Source: Argyresthia goedartella
Lineage: Eukaryota; Arthropoda; Insecta; Lepidoptera; Argyresthiidae
Length of the DNA: 64,000 nucleotides
Reading direction: 5' to 3'
Assembly (NCBI GenBank): GCA_949825045.1
Contig: OX463815.1
Coordinates: 31,425,356-31,489,355, forward strand
Under the pieces are notes generated by a model that saw only the letters and a program-made list of their open reading frames with translations, ran no database searches and was not told the DNA's origin. The position numbers and the translations under genes were made by a program. Positions 33,501 to 41,889 of the stretch are shown here, piece after piece; the stretch's first letter is position 1; each line of letters starts with the position of its first letter.

Positions 33501-36500
33501 TTCCTGGAGACAAGGAATTTCTTAAAGTTTGAATTAGTTTTTTTTTTGTCTTGAGCCCAGTTTTTCGAATAATTTCCTAGAAGTAATAAGCTTCACGTAC
33601 ACTAGGAGGTAGATTTTTTATATTGTCAGATAGCTCACCATCAATAACATCAACTTTTTCTCCTTCAGTAGCGAAGAAACTGGGCCATACATTTCATGAA
33701 AATTATTGGAAGAATGATTAACAGCAGTCCATCTACGTTACATATTAGAAGTATAATTCCGGCAAAATTCTGAGAAAACCACAGTTTCTGCATTCAATTG
33801 CAGGCCAAGCTCCTGTTTTAGATGTTCACAAAATTTTACACTTTCCGAAGATGTTTTAAGCTTCTTTTTTAAAGCATAAGTACGTCGACACTATTCACAA
33901 CATGTTTTATATCGATCGCGAATATTAAAAAACGATACCTACCACTGTTAGTGAACACTTGAAAATATTTATATAGGCTATTATTGGATCCTCCTTCTAA
34001 GCTTAAAATAATTTAATAATTTGCTGTACAAGATCAACAATTTTGTGCAAATACCACAAAATATGTTGTGGGCTTGCAGGTTGGTTAAAAATGTATAAAA
34101 TCAGACTGAATACATAATCATTATATTCAGACAATTGCCTTATCTCTTTAAAAAATGTTAGGATATAATTTGCCGTGCTCAGGTCAATTGAGGATATAAC
34201 TAGACAAGGCGTTATCTATTTCACTAATAAAGTATGAACGAAATCACTAATAATATAACATTGTTTAAAAGTAATGGCTCAATCGGCAGTCCGAGTTTGA
34301 TGAAATAATCATATAATTTAAATGTATTTTGTAACAATGGTCCATATTTCTACATGATACTGAATCCTGGACATTTTAATGCTGGACTTCATTTGACATA
34401 TAGCACGATTATGGATCGTATATGGACATAGAAGGAAAAATAGAAGGTGCAAGAACAACTTGAAGACCACCTGCATGCTGGTGTAGTCATATGCAGGAAT
34501 ACCTGCAGCTTGGTTTACACGAAACAATTCCCGCAGCCTAGGACAGAACGAAATGGAGATCCTTGGTCGAGCCCCGTACCAACAACCATGACAGTCACGA
34601 TCAGATGTAATCAATATTTTTAATAAATTATGTCTCTGTCTATGTATATGTCAATCCTCAGCCATGATGAAAAGTCTAGAAAGAAGAAGTAATAATGCGT
34701 TTGCTTCATTTATTAATAATTACAGAGTAAATTCAACTTTATTAGTGTAGTGGGTTATAACGCCAAAAGTACCTAAGTTCAGCTTCGTTTATCCGGAGAA
34801 TCGGAAAGTCCGGGTTCATATTTGTTATACACAAACACCCTTAGATTAGCCTACAAAAAACCAGCTTGAGCACTTTTAAGACTTACAGAGAAAATCAAAT
34901 ATTGCTCCATACATTATTTTTATTAAATTAATTTTCTCGCAGATTAGAACGAAACATGCTCATAAAATATACGATTGCCTTAATTAGGGCTATCGACTAC
35001 CATAAATAAAATAATGATATGTAACAAAAAAACATGAGTCTGCAATTTCAAAATCCGCTTCACTGTGCGCCCGCACGCGTCAGGAGAGATAGCGATATTT
35101 CAAACGAACATTGGCGTGCACCTAATATTGCACTTGATAGGCTGTCAGCCGGCGTCTTAATGAAATGACATAGTAAAAAAAACACTGCCCAAAAATGGAT
35201 ACATATCGTTTTCAGGATTCGAATGATTTTAGTCTTCCAAGCTAATGATACTTTTGTTCCTTTTCTACCAGTACGTGATAGGCAGTGTGACGTCATGGCA
35301 AATCCTGGCAGGCATCAGCGCGATCGTCCCCGTCGTATCCCTGCTGGGTATGATATTCCTCCCGGAGACACCAAACTATCTGCTTCAGCAGGACAGAAAG
35401 GAAGGAGCGGAGAGGTCCCTGGCCAAGTTGAGAGGGTCCACCTGCAATGTGGATGATGAGATACAGAAGATGATCACGTTTAAGGAGAAGAACCATGTGG
35501 ACCCGTATGTACTTGATACATTAAATGCTTAAATTCACGAATGTTTTGCCGATATGAGGTAGCCAGAGCTGTAGGATTATGTCTTGATCCCATAGTCACG
35601 TTCAGCAAAATATGTCAGGTCAATTGTAAGGAGAACTATCAGTAACATGGACATGCATATCATTGTCATATCAGTCCTTTTCTGCTGCTAATTAAAAATG
35701 AATCCCAATCACCGTCATTTGCTCCGGTTTCTAGCAATATGTTTTTTTATGGTTTTTCTTATTAATTCCAGCTTAACGACGCCTAAAGAGATCATCAAAG
35801 CCCTATTGTCTCCATCAGCTTTAAAACCTTTCACGATCCTTGCGGTATACTTCTTCATCTATCAGTGGTGTGGAGTCAACATCATTACCTTCTATGCTGT
35901 TGATGTTTTCGAGGTAAGAGTAACTCGAGTAATCATGAACTATGGTAGCAGAGCTAATAATTATCGCATGGGTCCCCGGTCATGAAGGGACTCACGGTAT
36001 CGAAAAATCAGATGAGCTGGCAAGAAACGGCGCTAAGGATTGTTTTATTGGACCAGAACCAATATACGGTCTATTAACTCATACATATTCCGTGCGCATC
36101 ATTCACTTACTTTTTATATCTTAGGTTGCATTCCTTAGCTTATATTATAGCTCCTTTTACATAGTATTCTTTAGTTACTTACCAATTAACAGTACAATAA
36201 ACTACCCGTCTCTCCTTGGTGCTCATCTTTAACTACCAAACCTCTTCCACAACTAATTCGGGTGTATGACCCAACTATAATCAGTGTCCCCCATACAACC
36301 AAGATTACCTACATCAGCGACTGCAGAATATCTTCAACATGATCCGTAGAGTGGAAAGACTGCAGGCAGTCTAAGATGTTATTCTTAAGAAATGGCCCCA
36401 AAAAGAATTTACTAAATCTCAGTAAGTAAACATAGCAATACTAATAGGTGTGGTGAAAGGTCACTGCAAACTAAATATAACCTATCACTAGAAGGCTCGT

Positions 36501-39500
36501 ACAGGATCCATCATACCCTCACTGAGGCTTGGAGGAGAGGTTCCAGCACTTCTTGTGAGAATGCGTAATGTATTCAAACATAAGATGGCGAACACTAGTG
36601 ATTGATAGAATTAAAGTAGATGGCTTGTCAAACTTAAAGTTTACCAACATCCTAGAATTCATTAAGCAAACAAGAAGATTTGGGGAGGGACTTCTGTTGA
36701 ACGAACAGTAACCAGTGTCCAAACACAGGGAATTGGGTGAAATAGTCACAATAGAAGATCGATCACCCGCCTGTGGTTCAACGGGCGTCCCATCTCATCA
36801 TCATTATCATAGTAGCAGAGGTTCTTGCTCGCATGTATCTTCTGTTAGTGGCAAATATCTGACATCGGATATCAGCGAACCTCTTGTGAAATGTAAAATA
36901 TTGTATGGATTTATTCATATTAATCCATATAATTCTTTGATTTTAACAAACCCTTCTATCAAACCTAACCTAACCTCAATTTTGCCTTAAATTTTTCAGC
37001 GTAGCTGTGTCTACACTACATAATTTAAGGCGAAATTGAGACAAGACGAGGCAGGCTAAGATGATACGCGAGATAATTCTTCTCTTGTTAATTTTAGGCG
37101 TATTTTTGCTTCACGTAGGTATGCATTTTTGGGGAATATTTCTAATCTCGTCCATGAAATGCTAGATATTTTCTCGCGTGCTGTTGCTTTATAGTTGGAC
37201 AAAGTATCTATAATATGTTAAATCGAGGGCGGATTGGCGCAAAGTCCACGCGGCAGACAAATAGGATGTCTAATGACTGCTCAAGCTGCCCCCTTGGTGA
37301 CAAATATGCTAGGTACCAAATGCTTATAGGCTTTATAGATGATGATTTTTATCATTATCACAGAGTATTTTGCTTGATTTTTCCAGCAATCTGGAGCCTC
37401 GGTGGATAAGAACTGGGCGACTATCATCTTGGGCGTAGTGCGTCTAATCTTCACGGTGGTCGGGTGTATACTTTGCAGGAGATGTGGGCGACGCCCTTTG
37501 ACCTTTGTCTCAGGTTTGTGACATTTTTGCTTATTCTGATCATGTATGTTTTGATCAAGACTCTTTGTGAAGCATAGGGCCACTAGAACAGCGTTCCACT
37601 CAATCAATATGAACTCAGCGAGTTCTGGCCAGCAAATTCCGATCGCCTCTGTCCTGTCTGCCACCAGAATGTTACCGGTCATCTGCTCTTTTAGCGTGAT
37701 ACATCTTTGAGTTTGTAAATATTTTGTTAGAGACCAAGTAACGTTTACGTTACCTGTCCTGTACGGAGTGGTAGATGCAGTTGTGAGCAGATTCTACCAG
37801 TTTTTAAAAGTCTCTATTGCGAAAAAGGGTGCAAGTCCATTGCCGCAGCTACCACACTACTACATAGATACTAACAAGGCCTAAATTTCACCATCCACAG
37901 CATTCGGATGCGGGATCACCATGATAATCCTAAGCGTCTACATGTACTTGGTCCAGTACTGGAAGGACAATGGCATCCAGCCCTCGCACGCCTGGATACC
38001 CTTCGTCACTATCCTGATCTTCCAGATTGCTTGTACCCTGGGCTACCTGATTGTGCCCTGGGTTATGATTGGAGAGGTGTATCCTACACAGGTGAGAAAC
38101 TCCATTTCATTAATTATTTAGGGGTTACAAACAGGACAAGTTACAACACAAATATAGACATAAGATAAATAAACAATTCATTACAATTTTATAAATCCTG
38201 TGGACAGCATGTGAGGAAAAATAATGATAATAATTAATAATAATGAACCTTGGACACTATTTTACACAAATTGATCTAGCCCCAAACTAGAATTCCCTAT
38301 ATCTTAGGTACTAGACAACGATACACATACTTATATAGATAAATATTATTCTTAGATAGATAAAGAATCATGACTAGGGTACAAACATCCGTTCTCATCA
38401 AACAAATATTTGTCCCCACCGGCACTCGAATCCGGGACCCTTGGCTTCGTAGGCAGGGTCGCTGCCGACTCGGCCATTCGGGCCGTCCGATGAAGAACTG
38501 CATGTTAAGCTGAACAGTGGTTCTGGGATTTTTGATTGATCCTGCAACTTTCTTGGCAAACTAGAACAAAAATATCGGACCTCGAATATTTACATGTATG
38601 TAGGCATGTGACGACACTAGTTTCCAAGGCACAACCTAGAGTGGGACAAGAGGCCGACCTACATAATGGGCTTACTGACCAATCATCAACATTATATCCA
38701 GCCTTTCAACTCACTGCGGGGCAGGCATAGTCTCTAGAACGCCAATCCTCACAATCCTCCCAACATATCAAGCTGGCTCCCGTCGACTTGATGATATCGT
38801 CGGACCACCGGGCAGATGGTTTAGCCACTGACCATATCGTACCCCTTGCTTGGCCACGACTCTGTGACTATTTGCTCCTCGAGTTGTCGCCCTCCAGTAA
38901 CCCTATATAATGTTTGTTGCAGGTCCGTGGCATAGTCGGCGGCCTGACGACCTGCGCCGCTCACCTTTCAGTCTTTTCCGTGGTCAAAACGTTTCCCTTC
39001 ATGAAGAATAATATCAACTACTATGGAGCGTTTGCCTTATACGGCACTATGTCCATATTGGGTAAGTTGATAAATTAACATTAACGTTAACATAGCGTCA
39101 CGCCTTTTGCTATACAAGGTGGCAGGGGCATAATTGGGCCCACTTTTAGCCAGTTATTGATAGTGTGTGATAGTGAGTGAGAGTGAGAGAGAGTGAAGAA
39201 GAGAGAGTGAGTAAGTGAGTGAGTGAGTGAGTGAGTGAGTGAATGAGTGAGTAAGTTAGTGAGTGAGTGACTGAGCGAATGAGTGCATGATCCTTCATTT
39301 TAAGTGGCAGGGTGCTAGCCCATCGCCGCAGCTAAGGAATAATGAAGGTTCCTTCGCGATGTTTTCCATCACGTCCATATCTTTAAAGTACTTAAGACGC
39401 CGGCGGACAACTGATCAAATGCAATATGAGACAAACGGGATTCGAACCTGCGACTCCTGCTTGAAAAGCACTCGTGAAGCCCTCTAGACCACGGAGCTAT

Positions 39501-39776
39501 TTGTCAAATTACTACTATTTTAATAGCTGAATGTCATACCAATGCTCTCATTTCCGAACGAGACTTAAAAGTTAAAAGAGTGGCTGATTTAAAATCTTGG
39601 CCAAGAAGGAATGATTGTTGTTTACGACTTAAGTTTTATTTTCAGGTACCGTATTCTTCTACATATTCCTACCAGAAACCAAAGGGAAGAGTTTACAAGA
39701 AATAGAAGACTACTTCTGTGGCAGAACAAAGACCCTGAAAAAGGTGGATACTCAAACTGAAGTGGCGGTGTCGTGA
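21273..39776 (+). CDS. Tret1-like facilitated sugar transporter (SLC2/MFS family), nine exons
   Basis: Nine exons with canonical AG/GT borders and consistent phases join into 502 codons plus TGA. They lie at 21273-21520, 23580-23738, 24291-24430, 35272-35504, 35772-35913, 37387-37513, 37901-38091, 38923-39061 and 39646-39776. Family signatures are GRRMTLIV after TM2, RLLIGLGSGMVGAPARVY with CEVSQPHLRG (TM4-5), LPETPNYLL before the central loop, and FLPETKGKSLQEIEDYF at the C-terminus. TM7 has YQWCGVNIITFY, where many members have Q(Q)LSGIN. Relatives move trehalose or hexoses down their gradient across the plasma membrane. The first exon begins in mid-codon with no in-frame Met, so a short 5' exon lies upstream and was not found. 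Exact substrate cannot be told. Confidence 0.95.
21605..21680 (+). repeat. Short interspersed repeat (CGCCTTTTTCCC type)
   Basis: CATATGCCGACGCCTTTTTC followed by GGTAGGCAGAGAC recurs at 56720-56760 (CACGCCTTTTTCCCTGAAG, then GTAGGCAGAGGC). It lies in the first visible intron of the sugar transporter. Confidence 0.6.
21832..23045 (-). mobile_element. LINE reverse transcriptase fragment in intron 1
   Basis: The minus strand gives DTVDNFVLLEKLSGVGF (start of the RT core), the motif B variant GVSQGSNLGPLEF, the catalytic FADD, then a thumb region ending VRYLYLKL at 22319. Further LINE C-terminal sequence continues below 22300 in broken frames (YPTPFVLGMVGYNELGVRR). A (TTTA)n-type tail lies at 21832-21860. 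The motif A Asp-containing segment is at the edge and the endonuclease is lost. It is oriented against the host gene. Confidence 0.85.
23045..23579. other. Intron 1 remainder, nothing recognised
   Basis: No coding frame or clear repeat boundary was seen between the LINE fragment and the next sugar transporter exon. Confidence 0.5.
23580..23738 (+). CDS. Sugar transporter exon 2 (TM2-TM3)
   Basis: The acceptor is TCTTCGTTCCCAG and the donor is GTTAGT. It encodes ASLSSAGTPIGCILSGYLMD, then AIGRRMTLIVTEIPLIMGW, carrying the G-R-R loop signature between TM2 and TM3. Confidence 0.95.
24291..24430 (+). CDS. Sugar transporter exon 3 (TM4-TM5)
   Basis: The acceptor is CTTTGTTTCCAG and the donor is GTGGGG. 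It encodes the RLLIGLGSGMVGAPARVY signature and LRGMLGALASVGVSSGVLIQ. The following intron is about 10.8 kb and packed with transposable elements. Confidence 0.95.
25273..25505. mobile_element. Near-full-length palindromic MITE (foldback), 233 bp
   Basis: Both ends read GGCGATGTGCCCACTGAGG or, on the other strand, GGCGCTGTGCCCACTGAGG. The arms continue inward with interruptions (AGAAACTTGC, then TTCAAAGGA and GCATGACA) to a centre near 25390. Almost all of the element can pair with itself. No target duplication is certain. Confidence 0.8.
25516..26301. mobile_element. Non-coding element with GGGGTTGTTACCGCTAGGGG ends
   Basis: The left end GGGGTTGTTACCGCTAGGGG is mirrored at the right end (26301 inward on the minus strand: GGGGTTGTTGCCGCTAGGG). 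The right arm carries a second copy of TTACCGCTAGGGGCC near 26260. The interior (about 700 bp) has no recognisable protein. Flanks are CA-rich, so the target duplication is ambiguous. Confidence 0.65.
26371..26605 (+). repeat. Single arm of the foldback element seen at 63 kb
   Basis: The segment AATAGTAGTTTATGTGACTG, then CGAGTTTCATAATAATATCA and AAGCTCTCTTTGATGTGTTC, follows the left arm of 63014-63635 with small deletions. It ends at CAACTTCACAGACAAAGTAGG and has no second arm. Confidence 0.85.
27170..27250 (-). repeat. tRNA-like SINE head
   Basis: On the minus strand the segment has TGGCGCAATCGG (A-box-like) and GGTTCGAATCC (B box) at tRNA-like spacing. The stem pairing of a real tRNA is not maintained and more repeat sequence follows, so I call a SINE, not a tRNA gene. 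Confidence 0.6.
27427..27510 (-). repeat. GTTCCGTA-type interspersed repeat
   Basis: CGGACGGACGGACAGACGG and ACGGGTACGGGACCC form the other-strand counterpart of the repeat described at 5980-6470. Confidence 0.6.
28018..28530 (+). mobile_element. Internally deleted hAT element with TATTCG arrays
   Basis: Ends are the inverted repeat TAGTGATGCAACGAATAC, flanked by the 8-bp target duplication CTGCTAAC at 28010-28017 and 28531-28538. Inside each end are runs of CGAATA or TATTCG. A 23-bp GC-rich unit (starting CGAAAACGCGCGTCGG) is repeated three times at 28093-28161. The 513-bp element keeps only the last part of its transposase gene. Confidence 0.95.
28175..28399 (+). pseudogene. hAT transposase C-terminal dimerisation fragment
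   Basis: The open frame contains FPSLKKLPQKYFSLKP, then SVASERVFSTAGNI and EKRNRLKPENLQIVCFLNKN. This is the C-terminal dimerisation region of hAT transposases (ZBED-like relatives). The DDE catalytic parts and zinc finger are absent. The frame is uninterrupted in its last 70 codons, which suggests the internal deletion was not ancient. Confidence 0.92.
28762..28850 (+). repeat. tRNA-like SINE head
   Basis: GTGGTGTTGCGGTCGAGGC and GGTTCGGGTTCGAATCCCGG contain A-box-like and B-box sequences. An A-rich run follows. No cloverleaf is formed cleanly, so a tRNA gene is not called. Confidence 0.6.
28850..31065. other. Intron 3 of the sugar transporter, nothing recognised
   Basis: AT-rich intronic DNA. 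A small hairpin CGTAGACCGCTGGGTCTACG lies near 29717-29736 and a GGTACGGAACCCTAAAAA repeat start at 30195. No coding frames of note. Confidence 0.5.
31072..31206. mobile_element. Small MITE, 135 bp
   Basis: Inverted ends of 25 bp with one mismatch begin CAAAGAGTTTCATTCATC on the left and CAAAGAGTTTCGTTCATC on the minus strand of the right. A related single arm is at about 19186-19208. Confidence 0.75.
31715..33950 (-). pseudogene. Degenerate Transib (RAG1-like) transposase
   Basis: In N- to C-terminal order on the minus strand, with stops and frameshifts between: KTSSESVKFCEHLKQELGL (about 33890), LPPSVREAYYF (33620), CYPSKEYLIVTEEGAKTKLQ (33200), then after the satellite SLVPLRILSDDVIMWKHDR and FYCRPIKFKFMKETNE (32140-32030), and lastly IEASEARNKDFRKDREGHSR (31830-31770). 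The final segment matches the region that in RAG1 and Transib carries the catalytic Glu (SEGNESGNK in RAG1). The family assignment comes from remembered motif order, not a search. The catalytic Asp regions are not clearly preserved. The gene is long dead. Confidence 0.75.
32485..33019 (+). repeat. Heptamer satellite (TTATGTC)n, about 76 copies
   Basis: A 7-bp unit, TTATGTC, is repeated without interruption for about 535 bp, with only two TCTAATG variants (near 32857 and 32998). Because 7 is not a multiple of 3, all three plus-strand frames are open and read MSYVLCL repeatedly. It lies inside the Transib transposase relic. I do not regard the open frames as genes. Confidence 0.98.
35272..35504 (+). 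CDS. Sugar transporter exon 4 (TM6 and central loop)
   Basis: The acceptor is CTTTTCTACCAG and the donor is GTATGT. It encodes YVIGSVTSWQILAGISA, the TM6 helix, LPETPNYLLQQDRKEGAER and the start of the cytoplasmic loop (FKEKNHVDP). Confidence 0.95.
35772..35913 (+). CDS. Sugar transporter exon 5 (TM7)
   Basis: The acceptor is TATTAATTCCAG and the donor is GTAAGA. It encodes PKEIIKALLSPSALKPFTI and the TM7 segment YFFIYQWCGVNIITFYAVDV. Confidence 0.95.
35940..36720 (+). mobile_element. LINE RNase H and C-terminal remnant in intron 5
   Basis: The plus strand gives IIAWVPGHEGTHGIEKSDEL followed by ARNGAKDCFIGPEP, the terminal part of a LINE-type RNase H domain (W-V-P-G-H and the D-x-x-A motif). 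Weak C-terminal LINE-like sequence continues to about 36710 (FTNILEFIKQTRRFGEG). Stops are frequent. The type, R1- or Jockey-like, is inferred. Confidence 0.75.
37387..37513 (+). CDS. Sugar transporter exon 6 (TM8)
   Basis: The acceptor is CTTGATTTTTCCAG and the donor is GTTTGT. It encodes QSGASVDKNWATIILGVVRL and a second Arg-rich loop signature CRRCGRRPL at the TM8-TM9 turn. Confidence 0.95.
37901..38091 (+). CDS. Sugar transporter exon 7 (TM9-TM10)
   Basis: The acceptor is TTTCACCATCCACAG and the donor is GTGAGA. It encodes AFGCGITMIILSVYMYL, then TM10 with LGYLIVPWVMIGEVYPTQ, where the family P-W and E-x-Y-P motifs are seen. Confidence 0.95.
38244..38492 (-). repeat. tRNA-derived SINE, near full length
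   Basis: On the minus strand the head GAATGGCCGAGTCGGCAGCG contains an A box and CGGATTCGAGTGCCGG a B box. The body runs on through CAAATATTTGTTTGATGAG and CTAGTACCTAAGATATAGGG. It serves as the normal reference for the palindromised copy at 50716. It sits in intron 7 of the sugar transporter. Confidence 0.85.
38923..39061 (+). CDS. Sugar transporter exon 8 (TM11)
   Basis: The acceptor is TGTTTGTTGCAG and the donor is GTAAGT. It encodes VRGIVGGLTTCAAHLSVFS, with the R-G motif that follows E-V-Y-P in this family, and YYGAFALYGTMSILG. Confidence 0.95.
39165..39285 (+). repeat. (GAGT)n-type microsatellite
   Basis: Runs of GTGA/GAGT with interruptions in intron 8 of the sugar transporter. Confidence 0.9.
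39400..39505 (-). repeat. tRNA-like SINE head
   Basis: The minus strand contains TGGTCTAGAGGGCTTC (A-box-like) and GGTTCGAATCCCG (B box). Upstream on the plus strand lies AGGTTCCTTCGCGATG with TTTTCCATCACG, also found near 27720, which fits an interspersed repeat, not a functional tRNA. Confidence 0.55.
39646..39776 (+). CDS. Sugar transporter terminal exon (TM12 and C-tail)
   Basis: The acceptor is TTTTATTTTCAG and the exon ends in TGA. It encodes GTVFFYIFLPETKGKSLQEI followed by a polar tail ending VAVS. AATAAA signals follow at 40709 and 40907 as candidate polyadenylation sites, so the 3' UTR could reach about 0.9-1.1 kb. Confidence 0.95.
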
Positions 39777-40708
39777 GCGCATAGCTTCTACAAAATAGGG
39801 TTCATTATCGATTAGATCTTTTTGTACAGGTAAATTTACCTATTGTTCCAGTGATTTTGTCGAGATTATACTCATAGTGCCTTTACCTCTTACGATATAA
39901 GAGTCATTGATGGACTGTATGTGCCTTCGGATTTTGTATGTTATTCGTGGTTAAAATATTGTGTTTTAAGTAACACTTTCTGATTATGAATCAGAATGAA
40001 TATGAATGTTGAAGTATTATTACAATCTTTATAGAAGAGCAAGTAACTGAAAGGTGTAGTCTTATTCAATGAGCCGTATTACGAGTACCAACATTATGAA
40101 CAACTTTACTCAAGAACTACTCAGGTTGACTTAGTCCCCTCTTACAATAAGAAACCTTTCTGTTACTAATTGTATTAGCAAGTTATATTAAGTAAATTGT
40201 ATTTTTGATCGATATATTTGTTACCATGTACTAGTGAAGTTGAATAATCTGTATAGGTAGTAAATAAGTAAAATAGTGTAATTATTTATAAAAAACAAGT
40301 ACGCGACTAGGTAGGGGCACTTCCGTGCCACCAGATAGGTCATGGGCCATTAAATGTGCCTATATTGGCAAACTAATAATTACCAAGTACACTTTTACTA
40401 GGCACCTTATAATTTAGATATTGTGCCAATATTCTATTTCAATCGATTAATAATTCATTGTGCAATTATGTATATAGTAATTTATTTCCATGATTAATTA
40501 TACTTTTCTCCAGAATCTGAGTTTATAGTCAAAACGTCAGACGTCTATCGGACTCTGCTCAAATCATCTGATGCAGATTAAGTTACCGGCTTTAGGATGA
40601 ATAATACATTTTAAATTATAGGTACACATTGCAGCTACTGACATTTTTTACTATTGTCAAAATTAAATGAAAATGAGTTAGTCTACATACTACTCATAAA
40701 CTTCATAC

Positions 40709-40912
40709 AATAAAAGCATTTGTGATAGTTTTCTAGAGTAAAATAAACATTCATTATTAGTATTAAGTTTAGACTCTAGATAGCAGACTCACTCAGTGAT
40801 GTTCACAACACTGTAGATGCTCGTATTATGTGGATGAATTTATATTCTCAAATACATAAAGAAATTATTGAATTCAACTAAATGTAGTCTTATTCACACC
40901 GAACTCAATAAA
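40709..40912 (+). terminator. Candidate polyadenylation signals for the sugar transporter
   Basis: AATAAA occurs at 40709-40714 and 40907-40912 downstream of the stop at 39776. Which, if either, is used cannot be decided from sequence. Confidence 0.35.
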
Positions 40913-41314
40913 ATATTATAGAAACTAGCTTTTCTGAAATGGGGAATACAGCTTTGAATTGAGCGTATCAAATAGATGCAATGTAAATACGTAAAAGTTT
41001 GTCCTTAGATTCTTGGTTGGAATGTGTCACGATAATACTACTAAATGGAACTCGCTGTAATTTAGATCATACCTACATATAGGTAGGTTGGTACCGATAT
41101 ATAGGTACCTTATCTACATACAAGTATTATCTGTTTTATGCTGACAAGCAGCCATACTGATAAATTTTTCACCATTTTCCAATTCTTTTTCTTTCAATGC
41201 CCCATTGTTTTATGGCAATAAGTGTATCACAATGGTTTCAAGGTACCTAGTGGTAACTTCCTACTTTCTTACCTACCAGATTATTACCATTATCAGTATT
41301 ATTCAGTGTGTTCA

Positions 41315-41393
41315 ATGGAGACTACGTGTAGTTTATTTTTAATTTGTCTCGTGTTGTTTGGAATAGCTCAGTGCGAGGTTTACAATGCTGTAG
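41315..41393 (+). CDS. Possible first coding exon of a secreted protein
   Basis: ATG at 41315 opens METTCSLFLICLVLFGIAQC followed by EVYNAV, a classic signal peptide with a plausible cleavage after Cys or Ala. It runs straight into a donor-like GTAAATA; read through, it stops after two more codons. The exon would end one base into a codon. No second exon was identified nearby, because the next 10 kb is a transposon nest. The terminal exon at 60794 has compatible phase, but so would many, and nothing links them. Confidence 0.4.
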
Positions 41394-41539
41394 GTAAATA
41401 AATGCTAGTGCCTTTTTATTAATTATATCATTTATTATTAATTTTAACCAATTAGTCCAAACTTGTGTTAGCCCTTTGAGTAATAATGTATTTATACATT
41501 ATTACTCAAAGTGTAAGCCGAAGTTTTATAGTTTCGTTT

Positions 41540-41851
41540 TTATCGATGTATTTGTTTTTGACGAAAAACCCCAGAATGTTATAGTAAATTGGTAATAATT
41601 GCGATTTTGAACATTAATAATGTTTTCAATCATTTCTCATTTCAACTCAACTTGTTCTAGGCATCTGTGACTTGAGACTTGGATTTTACAGACCTTTGAA
41701 GTGCTTAAAATTGGCTCTGCTTTTAAGCAAGGTTTTTTTGATTGCAATTCTTTTTTAAACCATAGGAGGTTTTTGGCATTAAAAAACATTGAAAAACATA
41801 CTTGACTATTGCTCTATCTTTTGAGATAACATTTATAACGGTATCTCATAA
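41540..41851. repeat. Left arm of an inverted-repeat element (part 1)
   Basis: The arm reads AATTGGTAATAATTGCGATT, CTGTGACTTGAGA, GACCTTTGAAGTGCT and GAGATAACATTTAT. The same words appear in the same order on the minus strand at 51700-51360. It is cut by a LINE insertion and continues at 50665 (ATTATTGAAATTAGGAC). Confidence 0.85.
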
Positions 41852-41889
41852 TATCACATAATTTGATACCCTCTGATACAGCCCAATTC

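Larger units (their letters stand above)
31436..35075 (-). mobile_element. Transib-like DNA transposon relic with long inverted flanks
   Basis: Two diverged inverted copies of about 250 bp bracket this region: 31440-31695, with CATTATTTTATTTATGGAA and AAAAGTGCTCAAGCTGG, and 34840-35070 on the other strand, with CATTATTTTATTTATGGTAG and the same AAAAGTGCTCAAGCTGG. Between them the minus strand holds the remains of a RAG1-like Transib transposase. The long inverted repeats are unusual, since Transib termini are normally short, so they may include duplicated subterminal sequence. I did not find a clear CACAATG-type terminus or 5-bp target duplication. It lies in intron 3 of the sugar transporter, opposite in sense. 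Confidence 0.7.

Noticed and set aside
27170..39505. tRNA genes suggested by A- and B-box text at 27.2, 28.8 and 39.4 kb
   Set aside because: Acceptor stems do not pair properly and the sequences continue into repeat bodies, so SINE heads fit better.
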